Shown: one piece after another, positions 1 through 8,656 of the stretch | Position numbering within the stretch: the stretch's first letter is position 1 | Layout: every line of letters begins with the position of its first letter | Assembly: GCF_902499075.1 (NCBI RefSeq) | Contig: NZ_CABVPP010000065.1 | Span: 1 to 37,885 of the forward strand | Origin: Burkholderia pseudomultivorans | Lineage (GTDB): Bacteria > Pseudomonadota > Gammaproteobacteria > Burkholderiales > Burkholderiaceae | Length of the DNA: 37,885 nt | Direction of reading: 5' to 3' | Made by a program: the position numbers and the translations under genes | Notes under the pieces: model-generated | Databases searched by the model: none | Seen by the model: the letters and a program-made list of their open reading frames with translations, nothing else | What the model was told of the DNA's origin: nothing

Positions 1-100
1 CGGACATCCGATCGTGCGCGCGTTGCCAAAACGCAACGCATGAAAAGACGCGCGAGACGGCAGCAATGCCTTATCTCGCGGGGCCGTGGCCGTGTCTTAC

Positions 101-128
101 ATTAGCGTAATCTATGGACACGATTAGC
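101..128 (-). repeat. Left cluster of GCTAAT motifs, possible transposon end
   Basis: Read on the minus strand, two GCTAAT motifs start 22 bp apart, and the outer one continues as GCTAATCGTGTCC. The same 13-mer and the same spacing occur in the opposite orientation near 37671-37720. Over about 26 aligned positions the two sites share TTAGC, AAT and GGACACGATTAGC in register. Regularly spaced repeats at inverted ends are typical of transposase-binding sites in Tn7/Tn5053-like and IS21-like elements. The TniQ-like remnant begins directly to the right, which fits the first option. Confidence 0.45.
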
Positions 129-138
129 AGTTTTTAAG

Positions 139-519
139 GGCTTCAACAGCAGCTGGTTCGGACGAATCGCGGGCCGCTATCGGATGACAGTCGAAGAGGC
201 GTGGGAGGCCAATGGACTTGGTTCGTTGCCGGCCTTGACCAATGCAGTATGGATTATGTTCCCGCCGTTGGACGAGACCACCATGCACAAACTGGCCGTG
301 TTGGCTCGCATCGACGTTGTGACACTCGACCGAATTCAGACGCCGGAGGGCTGGATGACGCCGAGACGGCGCTTGCCATACTGCTACCGCTGCCTCGTGA
401 TCAACCCGGTTGACGTCAGTACCCCCTATTGGCGGCGGGCATGGCTTGACCCGGCCATTCGGAACTGCGGCGAGCACGGTACGCCGCTTGAAACGGTTCC
501 ACCATTTGTGTTTCATCGC
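139..519 (+). pseudogene. TniQ-like transposition protein, truncated at both ends
   Basis: The reading frame is open from about position 106 to the IS5 end, but the only usable start, ATG at 184, falls inside the conserved part. Codons before it read SSWFGRIAGRYRMTVEE, which resembles the N-terminal SSWLxRxAxRY stretch of TniQ proteins. Counting from the ATG, C67, C70, C95 and H98 form the CxxC...CxxH zinc-binding set with YWRRAW between, also a TniQ hallmark. TniQ/TnsD proteins select target sites for Tn7-like and Tn5053-like transposons. The gene has no proper start and is cut at 519 by the IS element; the missing 3' part is not on the other side of the IS. Positions 1-105 hold only the possible tail of another frame ending at 43. 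Confidence 0.6.
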
Positions 520-1566
520 GGCTCTGTTGCGTAAATCAGCTCGGGGCGAAACTACCCCAAACCCCAGACGGACTTATGCCATAGCTGCCGCAGCGACCGT
601 ATTCGGCCGGCCGAGCTGGCTGAAGCGGTTGAGCAACGCCGCACGGATCTGCAACTCGACCACTTGGCGTTCAAACGTGCGGGCAGCCACGCGATCCCCC
701 AGGCGTTTGAAGCAGTGCATTTTCGTTTCCACCAAGCTTCGGCGATGATATCGGCTCCAGCGCTTCCACAGCCTGCGCCCGAGATATTGGCAGGCTCGCA
801 GCGCCTCGTTTCGGGCCGCTGCCCCGGCACGCCCCGGTTTCCAGAATTGGGCGTTGCGACGAGGCGGGATAATCGCCTGGGCACCGCGCGCCGCTATTGC
901 GGCATGGCAGAGTTTGGTATCGTAGGCGCCGTCACCGCCGACACTCGCTATCGGTTCGTCGGCCGGAATTTGTTTGAGCAACTCGGGCAGCATCGGGGCA
1001 TCGCCCACCGCATTGCTGGTGACCTCGATACCGCGAATCTCCAGGGTATTCGCATCGACGGCCAGATGCACCTTACGCCACTGGCGGCGGTAGTCGGCGC
1101 CGTGTTTCTGGGTCTTCCATTCGCCTTCGCCCAGGAACTTCACGCCCGTACTGTCGACCAGCAGATCCAGTCCGCCATGCCGCGGCTGATAGCTCAGTTG
1201 CGCTTGCAGGTTGCGCTGACGACGGCATACCGTACTGAAGTCCGGCACCGGCCAGTCTAGCCCCGCCAGCTTGAGCAGGCTCTCCACCAGACCCAACGCC
1301 TGGCGCAAAGCCAGGTTGAACAGATATTTGACGCTGAGACAGAATTGAATCGCGGCATCCGAATACCGCTGCTGACGCCCCCGTTTGCCGCTGGCCGCCG
1401 CCAGCCACTGCATGCCCGGGTCAAGCCAGATCCCCAGGGAGCCCCGCGCCTTCAGCGCAGCGTTGTACTGCGACCAGTTCGTCGTGCGGTAGCGCACCGG
1501 CGTCTTCTTCTTGAGAGTCATGCGGCAAGCCTACCATCGGGCCGCGACCATTTGCGCAACAAAGCC
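520..1566 (-). mobile_element. Complete IS5-family insertion sequence (1047 bp)
   Basis: The ends are imperfect inverted repeats: GGCTCTGTTGCGTAAAT at the left and, on the complement, GGCTTTGTTGCGCAAAT at the right. One transposase gene fills the element on the minus strand. I see no matching target duplication: bases before 520 are tcatcgc and bases after 1566 are gcccgac. The left flank is a TniQ gene and the right flank is the 3' side of fabI, so the two flanks were probably joined by recombination and not by a simple insertion. A 60-bp relative of its left end recurs at 20109. Confidence 0.8.
574..1521 (-). CDS. IS5-family DDE transposase
   Basis: The 315-residue protein has the layout of IS5-family transposases: an N-terminal helical domain (RTTNWSQYNAAL near residue 13), then an RNase H-like catalytic core. 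Likely catalytic residues are the Asp in LLVDSTGVKF, the Asp in GGDGAYDTK and the Glu in RSLVETKMHCF followed by RLGDRVAARTF. It should cut and join the terminal repeats at 520 and 1566. The ATG at 1521 starts a full-length protein, and no frameshift or internal stop is visible, so the element may still be active. It is read toward the left, away from the fabI operon. Confidence 0.85.
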   Translation of the reverse strand: MTLKKKTPVRYRTTNWSQYNAALKARGSLGIWLDPGMQWLAAASGKRGRQQRYSDAAIQFCLSVKYLFNLALRQALGLVESLLKLAGLDWPVPDFSTVCRRQRNLQAQLSYQPRHGGLDLLVDSTGVKFLGEGEWKTQKHGADYRRQWRKVHLAVDANTLEIRGIEVTSNAVGDAPMLPELLKQIPADEPIASVGGDGAYDTKLCHAAIAARGAQAIIPPRRNAQFWKPGRAGAAARNEALRACQYLGRRLWKRWSRYHRRSLVETKMHCFKRLGDRVAARTFERQVVELQIRAALLNRFSQLGRPNTVAAAAMA

Positions 1567-1607
1567 GCCCGACACACAAACGCATCGAGCGGGAATACGG
1601 ACGAACG

Positions 1608-2387
1608 TCAGCCGACAATGCTGACGCCACCGTCGATGAATATCGTGTTGCCGGTGATGCGCCGCGCATACGGCGTCGCCAGATACGCGCACGCAAAGCC
1701 CACATCCATGATGTCGACCAGTTCGCCGAGCGGCGCGCGCTGGCGTGCTTCGTTGAGCAACAGATCGAAATCCTTGAGGCCCGATGCCGCTCGCGTCTTG
1801 AGCGGCCCCGGCGAAACCGGATGAACGCGAATGCCGCGCGGGCCGAGTTCGTAGGCGAGATACCGGCACGCCGCCTCGAGCGCCGCCTTGACCGGCCCCA
1901 TCAGGTCGTAATTCGGCACGACCCTGGACGCACCCAGGTAGCTCATCGCAAACAGCGTCCCGCCCTGGTCCATCAGCGGTGCCGCCAGCCGCGCCAGCCG
2001 GATGAACGAGTGGCACGACACGTCCATCGCCGTCGCGAACCCTTCCGCGGAACTGTTGATCAGGCCGCCCTGCAGGTCCGCCTTCGGCGCGAATGCGATC
2101 GAGTGGAGCGCCACGTCGAGCCGGCCCCACGTGTCGCGGATCGCGTCGAACAGCGATTCCATTTCACCCGGCTTCGACACGTCGAGCGGCATCAACAGCG
2201 TGGCCCCGAGTTCGCGCGCGAGCGGCTCCACATAGGTTTTCGATTTTTCGCTCGCGTAGGTGATCGCCAGCTCGGCGCCCAGCTCGCGAAACGCGCGCGC
2301 GCATCCGTAGGCGATCGAATGCTCGTTTGCGATGCCGAGGATCAGCACCTTTCGGCCCGCGAGGGGCAGGTTCGGCGTGTCTTCCAT
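1608..2387 (-). CDS. fabI: Enoyl-ACP reductase, FabI type
   Basis: This is a 259-residue short-chain dehydrogenase of the FabI branch, which reduces trans-2-enoyl-ACP with NAD(P)H in the last step of each fatty-acid elongation cycle. The N-terminal nucleotide fold shows GRKVLILGIANEHSIAYG near residues 11-28. Catalytic residues are visible as Y150 in MSYLGAS and Y160 with K167 (Y-x6-K). The C-terminus carries ITGNTIFIDGG, as in FabI. Length is normal for the family. It is the last gene of the minus-strand train: its ATG lies directly next to the stop codon of the preceding acetate kinase with no gap. A housekeeping FabI is probably encoded elsewhere, so this could be an accessory copy. Its role beside acetate genes is unclear; it could serve lipid supply or use NADH under low oxygen. 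Only 41 bp separate its stop from the IS5 end. Confidence 0.88.
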   Translation of the reverse strand: MEDTPNLPLAGRKVLILGIANEHSIAYGCARAFRELGAELAITYASEKSKTYVEPLARELGATLLMPLDVSKPGEMESLFDAIRDTWGRLDVALHSIAFAPKADLQGGLINSSAEGFATAMDVSCHSFIRLARLAAPLMDQGGTLFAMSYLGASRVVPNYDLMGPVKAALEAACRYLAYELGPRGIRVHPVSPGPLKTRAASGLKDFDLLLNEARQRAPLGELVDIMDVGFACAYLATPYARRITGNTIFIDGGVSIVG

Positions 2388-3566
2388 TCAGATCTCCAGC
2401 AGATCGAGAGTGTGCGACGCGATCATCCGCTCCTCGTCGGTCGGAATGACCCACGCCGACACCACGCTCCCGGCCGTGATGATACGCGGCCCGTGGCGCG
2501 CGTTCGCCGCCGGGTCGAGCGATACGCCAAGCCAGGCCGCCGCGCGACAGATCCGTTCGCGCACCGCGGCGGAATGCTCGCCGACCCCGGCCGTGAAGAC
2601 GATGCTGTCCAGTCCGCCCAGCGCGGCCGCGAGCGATCCGAGCTCACGCGACACCCGGTAGCAGAACAGCTCGACCGCATTGGCCGCGGCAGGATCGTCG
2701 CTGGCGAGCAGCGTCCGCATGTCGCTCGAGATGCCGGATACGCCCAGCAGGCCGGAACGCTTGTACAGCAGCGTCTCGATCGCGCGGGCGTCCATGTGCT
2801 GATGATCCATCAGCCACACCAGCACGCCGGGGTCGACGGTTCCCGAGCGCGTGCCCATCGGCAATCCGTCGACCGCGGTAAAGCCCATCGTGCTCGCCAT
2901 GCTCCTTCCGTTCGCAAGTGCGGCCATGCTCGCGCCGTTGCCCAGATGCATCACCACGGTCTTGCCGCGCGCGGCCCGCTCGTCGTAGCGCGCCAGCACC
3001 GATGCGATGTACTCGTACGACAAACCGTGGAAGCCGTAGCGCCGCACGCCCTGCTCCGTGATCTCGCGCGGTAGCGCGAATTGCGTCGCGACCGCCGGCT
3101 GCCCGTGGTGGAACGCGGTGTCGAAGCAGGCGACCTGCGGAAGATCCGCGCGCCGCGCGGCGATGATCCGGAGCGCGGCCAGGTTGTGCGGCTGGTGCAG
3201 CGGGGCCAGCGGGACCAGCGCCTCCAGGTCGGCGATCACCTCGTCGTCGATGCGCACAGGCCTCGCATAGTGGCTTCCGCCGTGCACGATCCGATGGCCG
3301 ACGCCGATCGCGGTATAGCCGGCGGCGTGGCCATGCAGCCAGTCGAACAGGAAGGCGATCGCGCCACTGTGGCCCAGCCGGAAGCCTTCAGGCCAGCGCT
3401 TCTCGTCAAGCGGCGCGCCCTGCGCGTCCGTGACATGGACCTGCGGATGCGTGTCGATTTCCTCGAAATTGCCGTGACAGACGGGATCGAGCGCGCTCCC
3501 GCTCACCGCGAAGACGGAAAACTTGAGGCTCGACGAACCCGCGTTGACGACCAGAATGACGTCCAT
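2388..3566 (-). CDS. ackA: Acetate kinase (copy 1)
   Basis: This 392-residue ASKHA-fold kinase turns acetyl phosphate and ADP into acetate and ATP in the cytoplasm. The start was set at ATG 3566 because the protein then opens with the family signature VILVVNAGSSSLKF; the frame stays open upstream but without homology. Other acetate kinase motifs are VGHRIVHGG, FDTAFH, RRYGFHGLSYEY, VMHLGNGASM and TRSGTVDPGVL. Length is normal. The stop touches the fabI start, and the start lies 11 bp after the phosphotransacetylase stop, so pta and ackA form the usual pair. A second, clearly related but diverged copy is at 16774-17952. Some annotations use the broader name acetate/propionate kinase. Confidence 0.93.
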   Translation of the reverse strand: MDVILVVNAGSSSLKFSVFAVSGSALDPVCHGNFEEIDTHPQVHVTDAQGAPLDEKRWPEGFRLGHSGAIAFLFDWLHGHAAGYTAIGVGHRIVHGGSHYARPVRIDDEVIADLEALVPLAPLHQPHNLAALRIIAARRADLPQVACFDTAFHHGQPAVATQFALPREITEQGVRRYGFHGLSYEYIASVLARYDERAARGKTVVMHLGNGASMAALANGRSMASTMGFTAVDGLPMGTRSGTVDPGVLVWLMDHQHMDARAIETLLYKRSGLLGVSGISSDMRTLLASDDPAAANAVELFCYRVSRELGSLAAALGGLDSIVFTAGVGEHSAAVRERICRAAAWLGVSLDPAANARHGPRIITAGSVVSAWVIPTDEERMIASHTLDLLEI

Positions 3567-3577
3567 GGTCCCTCGGC

Positions 3578-4519
3578 TCAGTTGACGACCGCGCGCAACG
3601 GGTCGCGCCGCCAGAGCGCGACCAGGGCCGCCACCGCGCATGACGCAAGCCGCGCGACCACCGAATCGGCCCGGCTCGTGAGGATCACGGGCACGCGCGC
3701 GCCGAGCACGATGCCGGCCGCGTCGGCGCCCGCCAGAAACGACAGGCTCTTCGCCAGCATGTTGCCCGCCTCGAGATCCGGCACGACCAGCACGTTCGCG
3801 TGCCCGGCGACCGGCGAATCGATGTGCTTGAGCCGGGCGGCATCGACGTTGATCGCGTTGTCGAGCGCGAGCGGGCCGTCGAGAATGCCCCCTTCGATCT
3901 GGCGCCGGTCCGCCATCTTGCACAGCGCCGCGGCATCGAGCGTCGACGGGACCTTCGGGTTGACCGTTTCCATCGCGGACAAAATCGCGACGCGCGCGGC
4001 CGGAAATCGCAGCGCATGGGCAAGGTCGATCGCATTCTGCACGATGTGGACCTTGTCCTCGAGCGTCGGCGCGATGTTGACCGCCGCGTCGGTGATGATC
4101 AACGGATCGTCGTGACCGGGCACGTCCATCACGAAGCAGTGGCTGATGCGGCGCGCGGTGCGCAATCCGGTGTCGTGCGCGACGACCGCGCTCATCAGTT
4201 CGTCCGTGTGCAGCGACCCTTTCATCAAGGCCTGTGCGCGTCCCTCGCGCACGAGGCGCACGGCCGTATCGGCCGCCGCGTGGCTGTGCGGCGCATCGAC
4301 GAGCTGCAGATCCGCGATGTCCAGCCCGCTCTCGCCCGCCACCGCGACGATCCGGTCCGACGGGCCGACCAGGATCGGCTGGATCAAGCCAAGTTGCGCG
4401 GCCTCGACCGCGCCGCGGAGCGAACTCTCATCGCACGGATGGGCAATCGCCGTCGGCGTCGGCGGCAACGTCTTCGCGAACGCGATCAGGCGCGCGTATT
4501 TCTCTCGTTTGTTTTCCAT
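3578..4519 (-). CDS. pta: Phosphate acetyl/butyryltransferase family enzyme
   Basis: The 313-residue protein belongs to the short PTA/PTB family, which exchanges CoA of acetyl-CoA for phosphate and so feeds acetate kinase. Visible family motifs include AxxLGLIQPILVGP, ALMKGSLHTDELM, FVMDVPGHDDPLIITDAAVNI, AILSAMETVNPKVPST and GGILDGPLALDNAI. There is no long N-terminal regulatory region as in E. coli Pta. Start ATG at 4519 gives MENKREKYARLI; a longer frame upstream has no matching sequence. It begins 8 bp after the stop of the 81-aa gene and ends 11 bp before ackA, so it is in the same transcript. The true acyl substrate (acetyl or butyryl) cannot be read from sequence. Pairing with ackA favours acetyl. 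Confidence 0.9.
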   Translation of the reverse strand: MENKREKYARLIAFAKTLPPTPTAIAHPCDESSLRGAVEAAQLGLIQPILVGPSDRIVAVAGESGLDIADLQLVDAPHSHAAADTAVRLVREGRAQALMKGSLHTDELMSAVVAHDTGLRTARRISHCFVMDVPGHDDPLIITDAAVNIAPTLEDKVHIVQNAIDLAHALRFPAARVAILSAMETVNPKVPSTLDAAALCKMADRRQIEGGILDGPLALDNAINVDAARLKHIDSPVAGHANVLVVPDLEAGNMLAKSLSFLAGADAAGIVLGARVPVILTSRADSVVARLASCAVAALVALWRRDPLRAVVN

Positions 4520-4527
4520 GGGGATCC

Positions 4528-4773
4528 TCAGGCGGCTTCGGTCGACTTTCCGCGCTTGTTGGGCTTCTCGCCCGCATCCACGCCGAGCACGCGGGCGACG
4601 CGCGCAAGACGTTCCTGTTGGTCGGCCGGGATCTCGCCGCGCGCAGCCGCAAGGCAGGCATCGACGGTCTGCAGTTGCGCGCGCGTCGCGCGCTGGAGTT
4701 GCGCGACGGGCTCGGCCGGCACAGCATCTTCGCGTCTCCATGCGCGCCGAGCGCCGCGCCGCCCGGCGCTCAC
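4528..4773 (-). CDS. Small conserved-looking hypothetical protein (81 aa)
   Basis: I do not recognise this protein. It starts with GTG that overlaps the stop of the DUF3141 gene as GTGA, a common sign of coupled translation, and ends 8 bp before pta. The middle (residues about 18-60) looks helical, with many Ala, Gln and Leu, and the tail is basic (NKRGKSTEAA). There is no signal peptide or membrane segment. The tight packing between two enzyme genes supports it as real. A role in binding or adapting the DUF3141 protein, or a phasin-like role, is speculation. Confidence 0.55.
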   Translation of the reverse strand: MSAGRRGARRAWRREDAVPAEPVAQLQRATRAQLQTVDACLAAARGEIPADQQERLARVARVLGVDAGEKPNKRGKSTEAA

Positions 4774-6998
4774 CGTCGCGCGGCAGCGTCGAATATCGCC
4801 AGAGCGTGCCGCAGGTCCACCTGCTCCTCTTCGCCGAGCGGATCGCCGGCCGTGAACACCTGCTCCAGCGCATCGCCCAGCCGGCGGATTTCGTTCGGCT
4901 CCGATCGCGCCAGCAACTGCGGAATCGCGGCCATCGCCGCGTCGAGATCGAGGCGCATCAGGTTCGTCTGCTGCCGCACGATGATCCGGAACGCCTCGAT
5001 GAGGTTCGCCTTGCGACGCGACGATCGCTTGACTGCGCCCGACTCGTGAAGGCGCAGCGCGAGATTGAAGCGGCGCTCGTCGATTTCCGGACGATGCCGC
5101 AGCACGTAGAAGATCGCCCGCAGCGCCGCCTCGATCAGGCCGCCTTCGTCGATGGCCGAGCGCAACTCGGCGAGCTTTTGGTCGACGAACTGACGATGCT
5201 CAGGCGAAACGCTCGGATACGGACGCGGCGGCCGGTCGTCGGCCGCCCTTTGCCCGACGAGCGCCTGCAGCCACGGCGAACCGTATACGGCCTCGAACGT
5301 CTGCTCGTAGGCGGCGTCGCGCAGATCGCGCCACTGGTCCAGCACCGCCTCGATCGCATCCGACACGCGCTCCTGGGCCTGCCAGGCCGGATTGTCGGCG
5401 AGCACCTGCGTCCGGTTCGCGCGAACGTCGCCGGCGACGGCCGACACCCATGCGGCGAGCGGATTGCTGTCCGACCACCATTCGTAACCCACGCGCAGCG
5501 GATGCAGGGTTTCGAGGCGGCGCGCCGATTCGGGCGTCACGCACGCGCGGACCCACGGCTGCACGAAGGTCCGGTAAAGCCCGAGATTGATGTCCGAGCA
5601 GCGCGCGGCGGTGTCGAAGCGGCGGTCGCTCTGCGGGTCGGGCTGCACGATCTCGCGAATGTCGTCCAGCTTGCGCGGCTTCACGTCGAGCAGAAATTCG
5701 CCCTCGACCGGGGCGGGCTGAACGTTCTGCTCGGGGTTCGCGCCGATCGTGGCCTCGTAGATTCCGGACGGCAGCAGGTCGATGAGGTCGATGTTCGCCG
5801 CGAACTTCCGGTGCTCCTTGCGCCCGACGCCGCCCGACACGAATATGCCGAGATGGCCGATGCTCTCGTGCGTTGCGTACACGATGGTCTGGTCATGCGT
5901 CAGCACGTCCATGTCGTCGCGATACAGATCGGTGATCCAGCCGAGCGCCTGCGGCGGCGGCGTGATGTTGTCGCCGTACGAGCAGAACACGACGATCGGC
6001 GAGCGGATGTTGCGCAGGTCCAGGCGGATGCCGTCCGACGTGATCAGCTCCGCGGTGGCCAGGCGGTTGCCGACGAACAGGTTGTCGACGATGTACTGCA
6101 TTTCCACGTCGTTGAGAAACACGTGCCCGCCCCAGTATTCCTCGAAGTCGAGGAAGCGCCCGGCCTCGGTATCGACTTTCGAATAGAGGTTGTACTGCTT
6201 GGTCCAGAGCGTGTTGGCCGGATTCAGGTTTTCGAAGTTCTGCACGAGCCAGGCGCCGTCGAAGCGCCCCGCGCCCAGGTCGCTCGTCAGCGCGGTCAGC
6301 CACGAGCCGCCGAGCAGGCCGCCGGCGTAGCGCATCGGGTTCCTGCCCTTCCAGCCGGCCCAGTACGAGACGGGCGAACCGGCGACGATGATCGGGCCGA
6401 ACAGCTCCGGGCGCATGGCCGCCGTCATCAGGATCTGCCAGCCGGCCTGGCAGTTGCCGATGACCGCCGGCTTGCCCTGGCTGTCCGGGTGCCGCTCGAT
6501 GACCTTTTCGAGGAACGCCGCTTCGGCGCGCATCACGTCCTCGACCGTCTGCCCCGGCACCGGGTCGGGAAGAAAGCCGACGAAATAGCACGGATGGCCC
6601 GCGCGCAGCGCCGCGCCCACTTCGCTGTCGGGCTTGAAGCCGCCGATGCCGGGCCCATGCCCGGCACGCGGATCGACGACCACGAACGGGCGCTTGGTCT
6701 CGTCCGTCGGTGCATCGGCATGGGGCAGGATGCGCACGAGCCCGTAGTTCACCGGTTTCGGCAGGTCGAGCCCGGACAGGATCAGTTCGCAGGGGAAATG
6801 CAGGACGTTGGGGACTTTCTCCGCCAGATGCGCGTTGTACCGGTTGCCGCGCTCGCGCATCACGTCCGCGTACAGGATGCCGCGCTGCCACGCGTCGGCC
6901 AGGTAGGACGACATCGCGCCCCACGGGAACAGGCTGTCCCGCAGGAACGGGAAGCACGTCGATTCAACGGCTTCGGCTGCTTGGTCGATCGTTTCCAT
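4770..6998 (-). CDS. DUF3141 alpha/beta-hydrolase, PHB-synthase-like
   Basis: The 742-residue protein has an N-terminal alpha/beta-hydrolase region related to PhaC-type polyester synthases and a long C-terminal helical region typical of DUF3141. A lipase-box-like motif GNCQAGW (181-187) supplies Cys183. Further on, GDNITPPP gives Asp343 and ESIGHLGIFVSGG gives His382, so a Cys-Asp-His triad as in PHB synthases is plausible. Residues 420-742 are charged and helix-rich without a recognised motif. There is no signal peptide, so it should be cytoplasmic, perhaps on PHB granules. It heads the DUF3141-small protein-pta-ackA-fabI block, 124 bp after the outer-membrane gene. That gap could hold a promoter; it contains the small dyad ACTGA-CGGT-TCAGT. 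It may link 3-hydroxybutyryl or acetyl-CoA metabolism to the following enzymes, but no activity can be asserted. Confidence 0.8.
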   Translation of the reverse strand: METIDQAAEAVESTCFPFLRDSLFPWGAMSSYLADAWQRGILYADVMRERGNRYNAHLAEKVPNVLHFPCELILSGLDLPKPVNYGLVRILPHADAPTDETKRPFVVVDPRAGHGPGIGGFKPDSEVGAALRAGHPCYFVGFLPDPVPGQTVEDVMRAEAAFLEKVIERHPDSQGKPAVIGNCQAGWQILMTAAMRPELFGPIIVAGSPVSYWAGWKGRNPMRYAGGLLGGSWLTALTSDLGAGRFDGAWLVQNFENLNPANTLWTKQYNLYSKVDTEAGRFLDFEEYWGGHVFLNDVEMQYIVDNLFVGNRLATAELITSDGIRLDLRNIRSPIVVFCSYGDNITPPPQALGWITDLYRDDMDVLTHDQTIVYATHESIGHLGIFVSGGVGRKEHRKFAANIDLIDLLPSGIYEATIGANPEQNVQPAPVEGEFLLDVKPRKLDDIREIVQPDPQSDRRFDTAARCSDINLGLYRTFVQPWVRACVTPESARRLETLHPLRVGYEWWSDSNPLAAWVSAVAGDVRANRTQVLADNPAWQAQERVSDAIEAVLDQWRDLRDAAYEQTFEAVYGSPWLQALVGQRAADDRPPRPYPSVSPEHRQFVDQKLAELRSAIDEGGLIEAALRAIFYVLRHRPEIDERRFNLALRLHESGAVKRSSRRKANLIEAFRIIVRQQTNLMRLDLDAAMAAIPQLLARSEPNEIRRLGDALEQVFTAGDPLGEEEQVDLRHALAIFDAAARR

Positions 6999-7122
6999 GA
7001 ATACCCCTTTTGTCGTCCGTCGCCGGCGAACCGGCCGGACTGGACTGACGGTTCAGTTGTTCGTTCCCGCGCGCGGCCTCCCGGCCCCGCTTCGCTCGCC
7101 ACGCCAGCTTCGCGCCGGCCGC

Positions 7123-8649
7123 TCACGTCTTGCCGGGCGATGCCTCGTCGCCGCTCGACCAGCCGCCGCCGAGCGCGAGATACAGCCGCACCGTCGCGAG
7201 CGCCTCGCCGGTCTGCGACTGCACCAGTTCGTCTTCGCGCCGCAGCGCGTCGATGCGCGCATCGAGCACGTCCTGCAACGTCCGCCGGCCGCCTTCGTAA
7301 AGGCGCCGGGCCTCGTCCGCGTTGCGGCGCGCGATCTCGAGCGTCGCCACCAGCCGCTCGCTGCGCTGGTCGAAGCCGTGACGCACGCCATACGCGCTGT
7401 CGACTTCCTCGAGCGTCTGCAGCAGCGTCTTGTCGTGCTGCGCGAGCGCGGCCTGCAGGCGCGCATCGTTGGCCTCGATGTTCGAGCGGATGCGCCCCGC
7501 GTTGAAGATCGGCAGGTCGGCGCCGATGCCGATCAACCCGCCCGTGCCGCTCAGCCCCGGCAGGCCGTCGAGATGCACGCGGCCGTCGAGGCCGACGAAC
7601 GTCAGATAGAAGCGCGGCAGCAGGTCGGCTTTCGCGCTGCCGAGCCGTGCGGCCTGCGCGCGCACCATCGCCGCCGTCGCGCGCACGTCGGGCCGGCGCT
7701 CCAGCACCGCCGACGGCAGCTCGCCCGCCGGCACGGCCGGCACCCGAAACGGCCCCGGCGCGGCCAGCGGCGCGGCCTGTTGCGGAGGCTGGCCGGCGAG
7801 GATCGCGAGCCGCCGCCTGCGCACGTCGATCTGGCTCGCCAGCGCGGGACGCTCGGCCTCGCGCGCGACGATCTGCTCGTTCACGCGCGCCACGTCGTAG
7901 CGCGTGGCCTGCCCGGCACGAAACCGCGCGTCGGTATAGCGTTGCAGCGCATGCAGCGTGACGAGGCTGCGATCGAGCAGATCGAGCCTGCGCTGCAGCC
8001 CTTGCGCTTCCAGGTAGTTCTGCGCGACGTCGCCCGCGATCGCGACGCGCGTGCCGCGCAGCTTTTCCTGTGCGGCGTCGGCCAGCAGCGCGGCGGCCTG
8101 CGCGTCGCTCGCGCGGCGGCCGAAGATGTCGACTTCCCACCCGGCCGTGATGCCGCCCGCATAACTGTCGAGATCGGGCGAACCGTCGGGCACCTGCGAC
8201 GGATCGCGCAGGTTGCCGAAGCCGTGGACGCCGCCCGCCCGCGCGGACAGCGACGGATAGCGCGCCGATTCGGCGACCGCCGCGAGCGCGCGCGCCTCGC
8301 GCACGCGCGCCTGCGCGACGCGCACATCCGTGTTCGCCTGCAGCGCGTCCTCGACATGTCGGGCAAGCGCGGGATCCTGCCATTGCGACCACCAGTGCGC
8401 GAGGTCGGCTTGCGTGCCGTCCGCCGCCGGCACTTGCTCGAACGCGGCGGGAACGTCGCGCTGAGGCGGCACGTCGACCTTCACGATCGACGTGCAGGCG
8501 GCGAGCATCGCCGCCGCGATCGCGGCGGCCACGGCGGCGCCCTCTCGCCGGCGCGACGCACGCCCCGGCGCGCGATCCGGCACACGGCGCGCATCGGCAC
8601 CCGTCGCGGGTCTCGCGCAAGCGTTCTGAATGATTCTGAAGTCGGTCAT
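7123..8649 (-). CDS. Outer-membrane efflux lipoprotein, NodT/TolC family
   Basis: This is a 508-residue outer-membrane channel subunit of a tripartite exporter. After a basic N-terminus a hydrophobic segment ends in the lipobox LAAC at residues 49-52, so Cys52 should be lipidated. The rest has two outer_membrane-efflux repeats with helical, Ala/Arg/Gln-rich stretches, including WWxxxxDPxLxxxVxxAL-like sequence near residues 64-85, as in NodT and OprM. The ATG at 8649 leaves a long n-region before the signal; a later in-frame start is possible. It lies 7 bp after the permease gene, so adaptor, ATPase-permease, permease and channel come from one operon and should span both membranes. Confidence 0.88.
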   Translation of the reverse strand: MTDFRIIQNACARPATGADARRVPDRAPGRASRRREGAAVAAAIAAAMLAACTSIVKVDVPPQRDVPAAFEQVPAADGTQADLAHWWSQWQDPALARHVEDALQANTDVRVAQARVREARALAAVAESARYPSLSARAGGVHGFGNLRDPSQVPDGSPDLDSYAGGITAGWEVDIFGRRASDAQAAALLADAAQEKLRGTRVAIAGDVAQNYLEAQGLQRRLDLLDRSLVTLHALQRYTDARFRAGQATRYDVARVNEQIVAREAERPALASQIDVRRRRLAILAGQPPQQAAPLAAPGPFRVPAVPAGELPSAVLERRPDVRATAAMVRAQAARLGSAKADLLPRFYLTFVGLDGRVHLDGLPGLSGTGGLIGIGADLPIFNAGRIRSNIEANDARLQAALAQHDKTLLQTLEEVDSAYGVRHGFDQRSERLVATLEIARRNADEARRLYEGGRRTLQDVLDARIDALRREDELVQSQTGEALATVRLYLALGGGWSSGDEASPGKT

Positions 8650-8656
8650 CGGCGAT

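Noticed and set aside
1821-3074. Long plus-strand frame (417 codons) opposite fabI and ackA
   Set aside because: Composition is Arg/His-rich without motifs; it is the shadow of strongly conserved genes on the other strand in GC-rich DNA.
4146-7505. 1119-codon plus-strand frame opposite pta and the DUF3141 gene
   Set aside because: Arg/Ala-rich antisense frame with no family sequence; the minus strand carries complete enzyme motifs.
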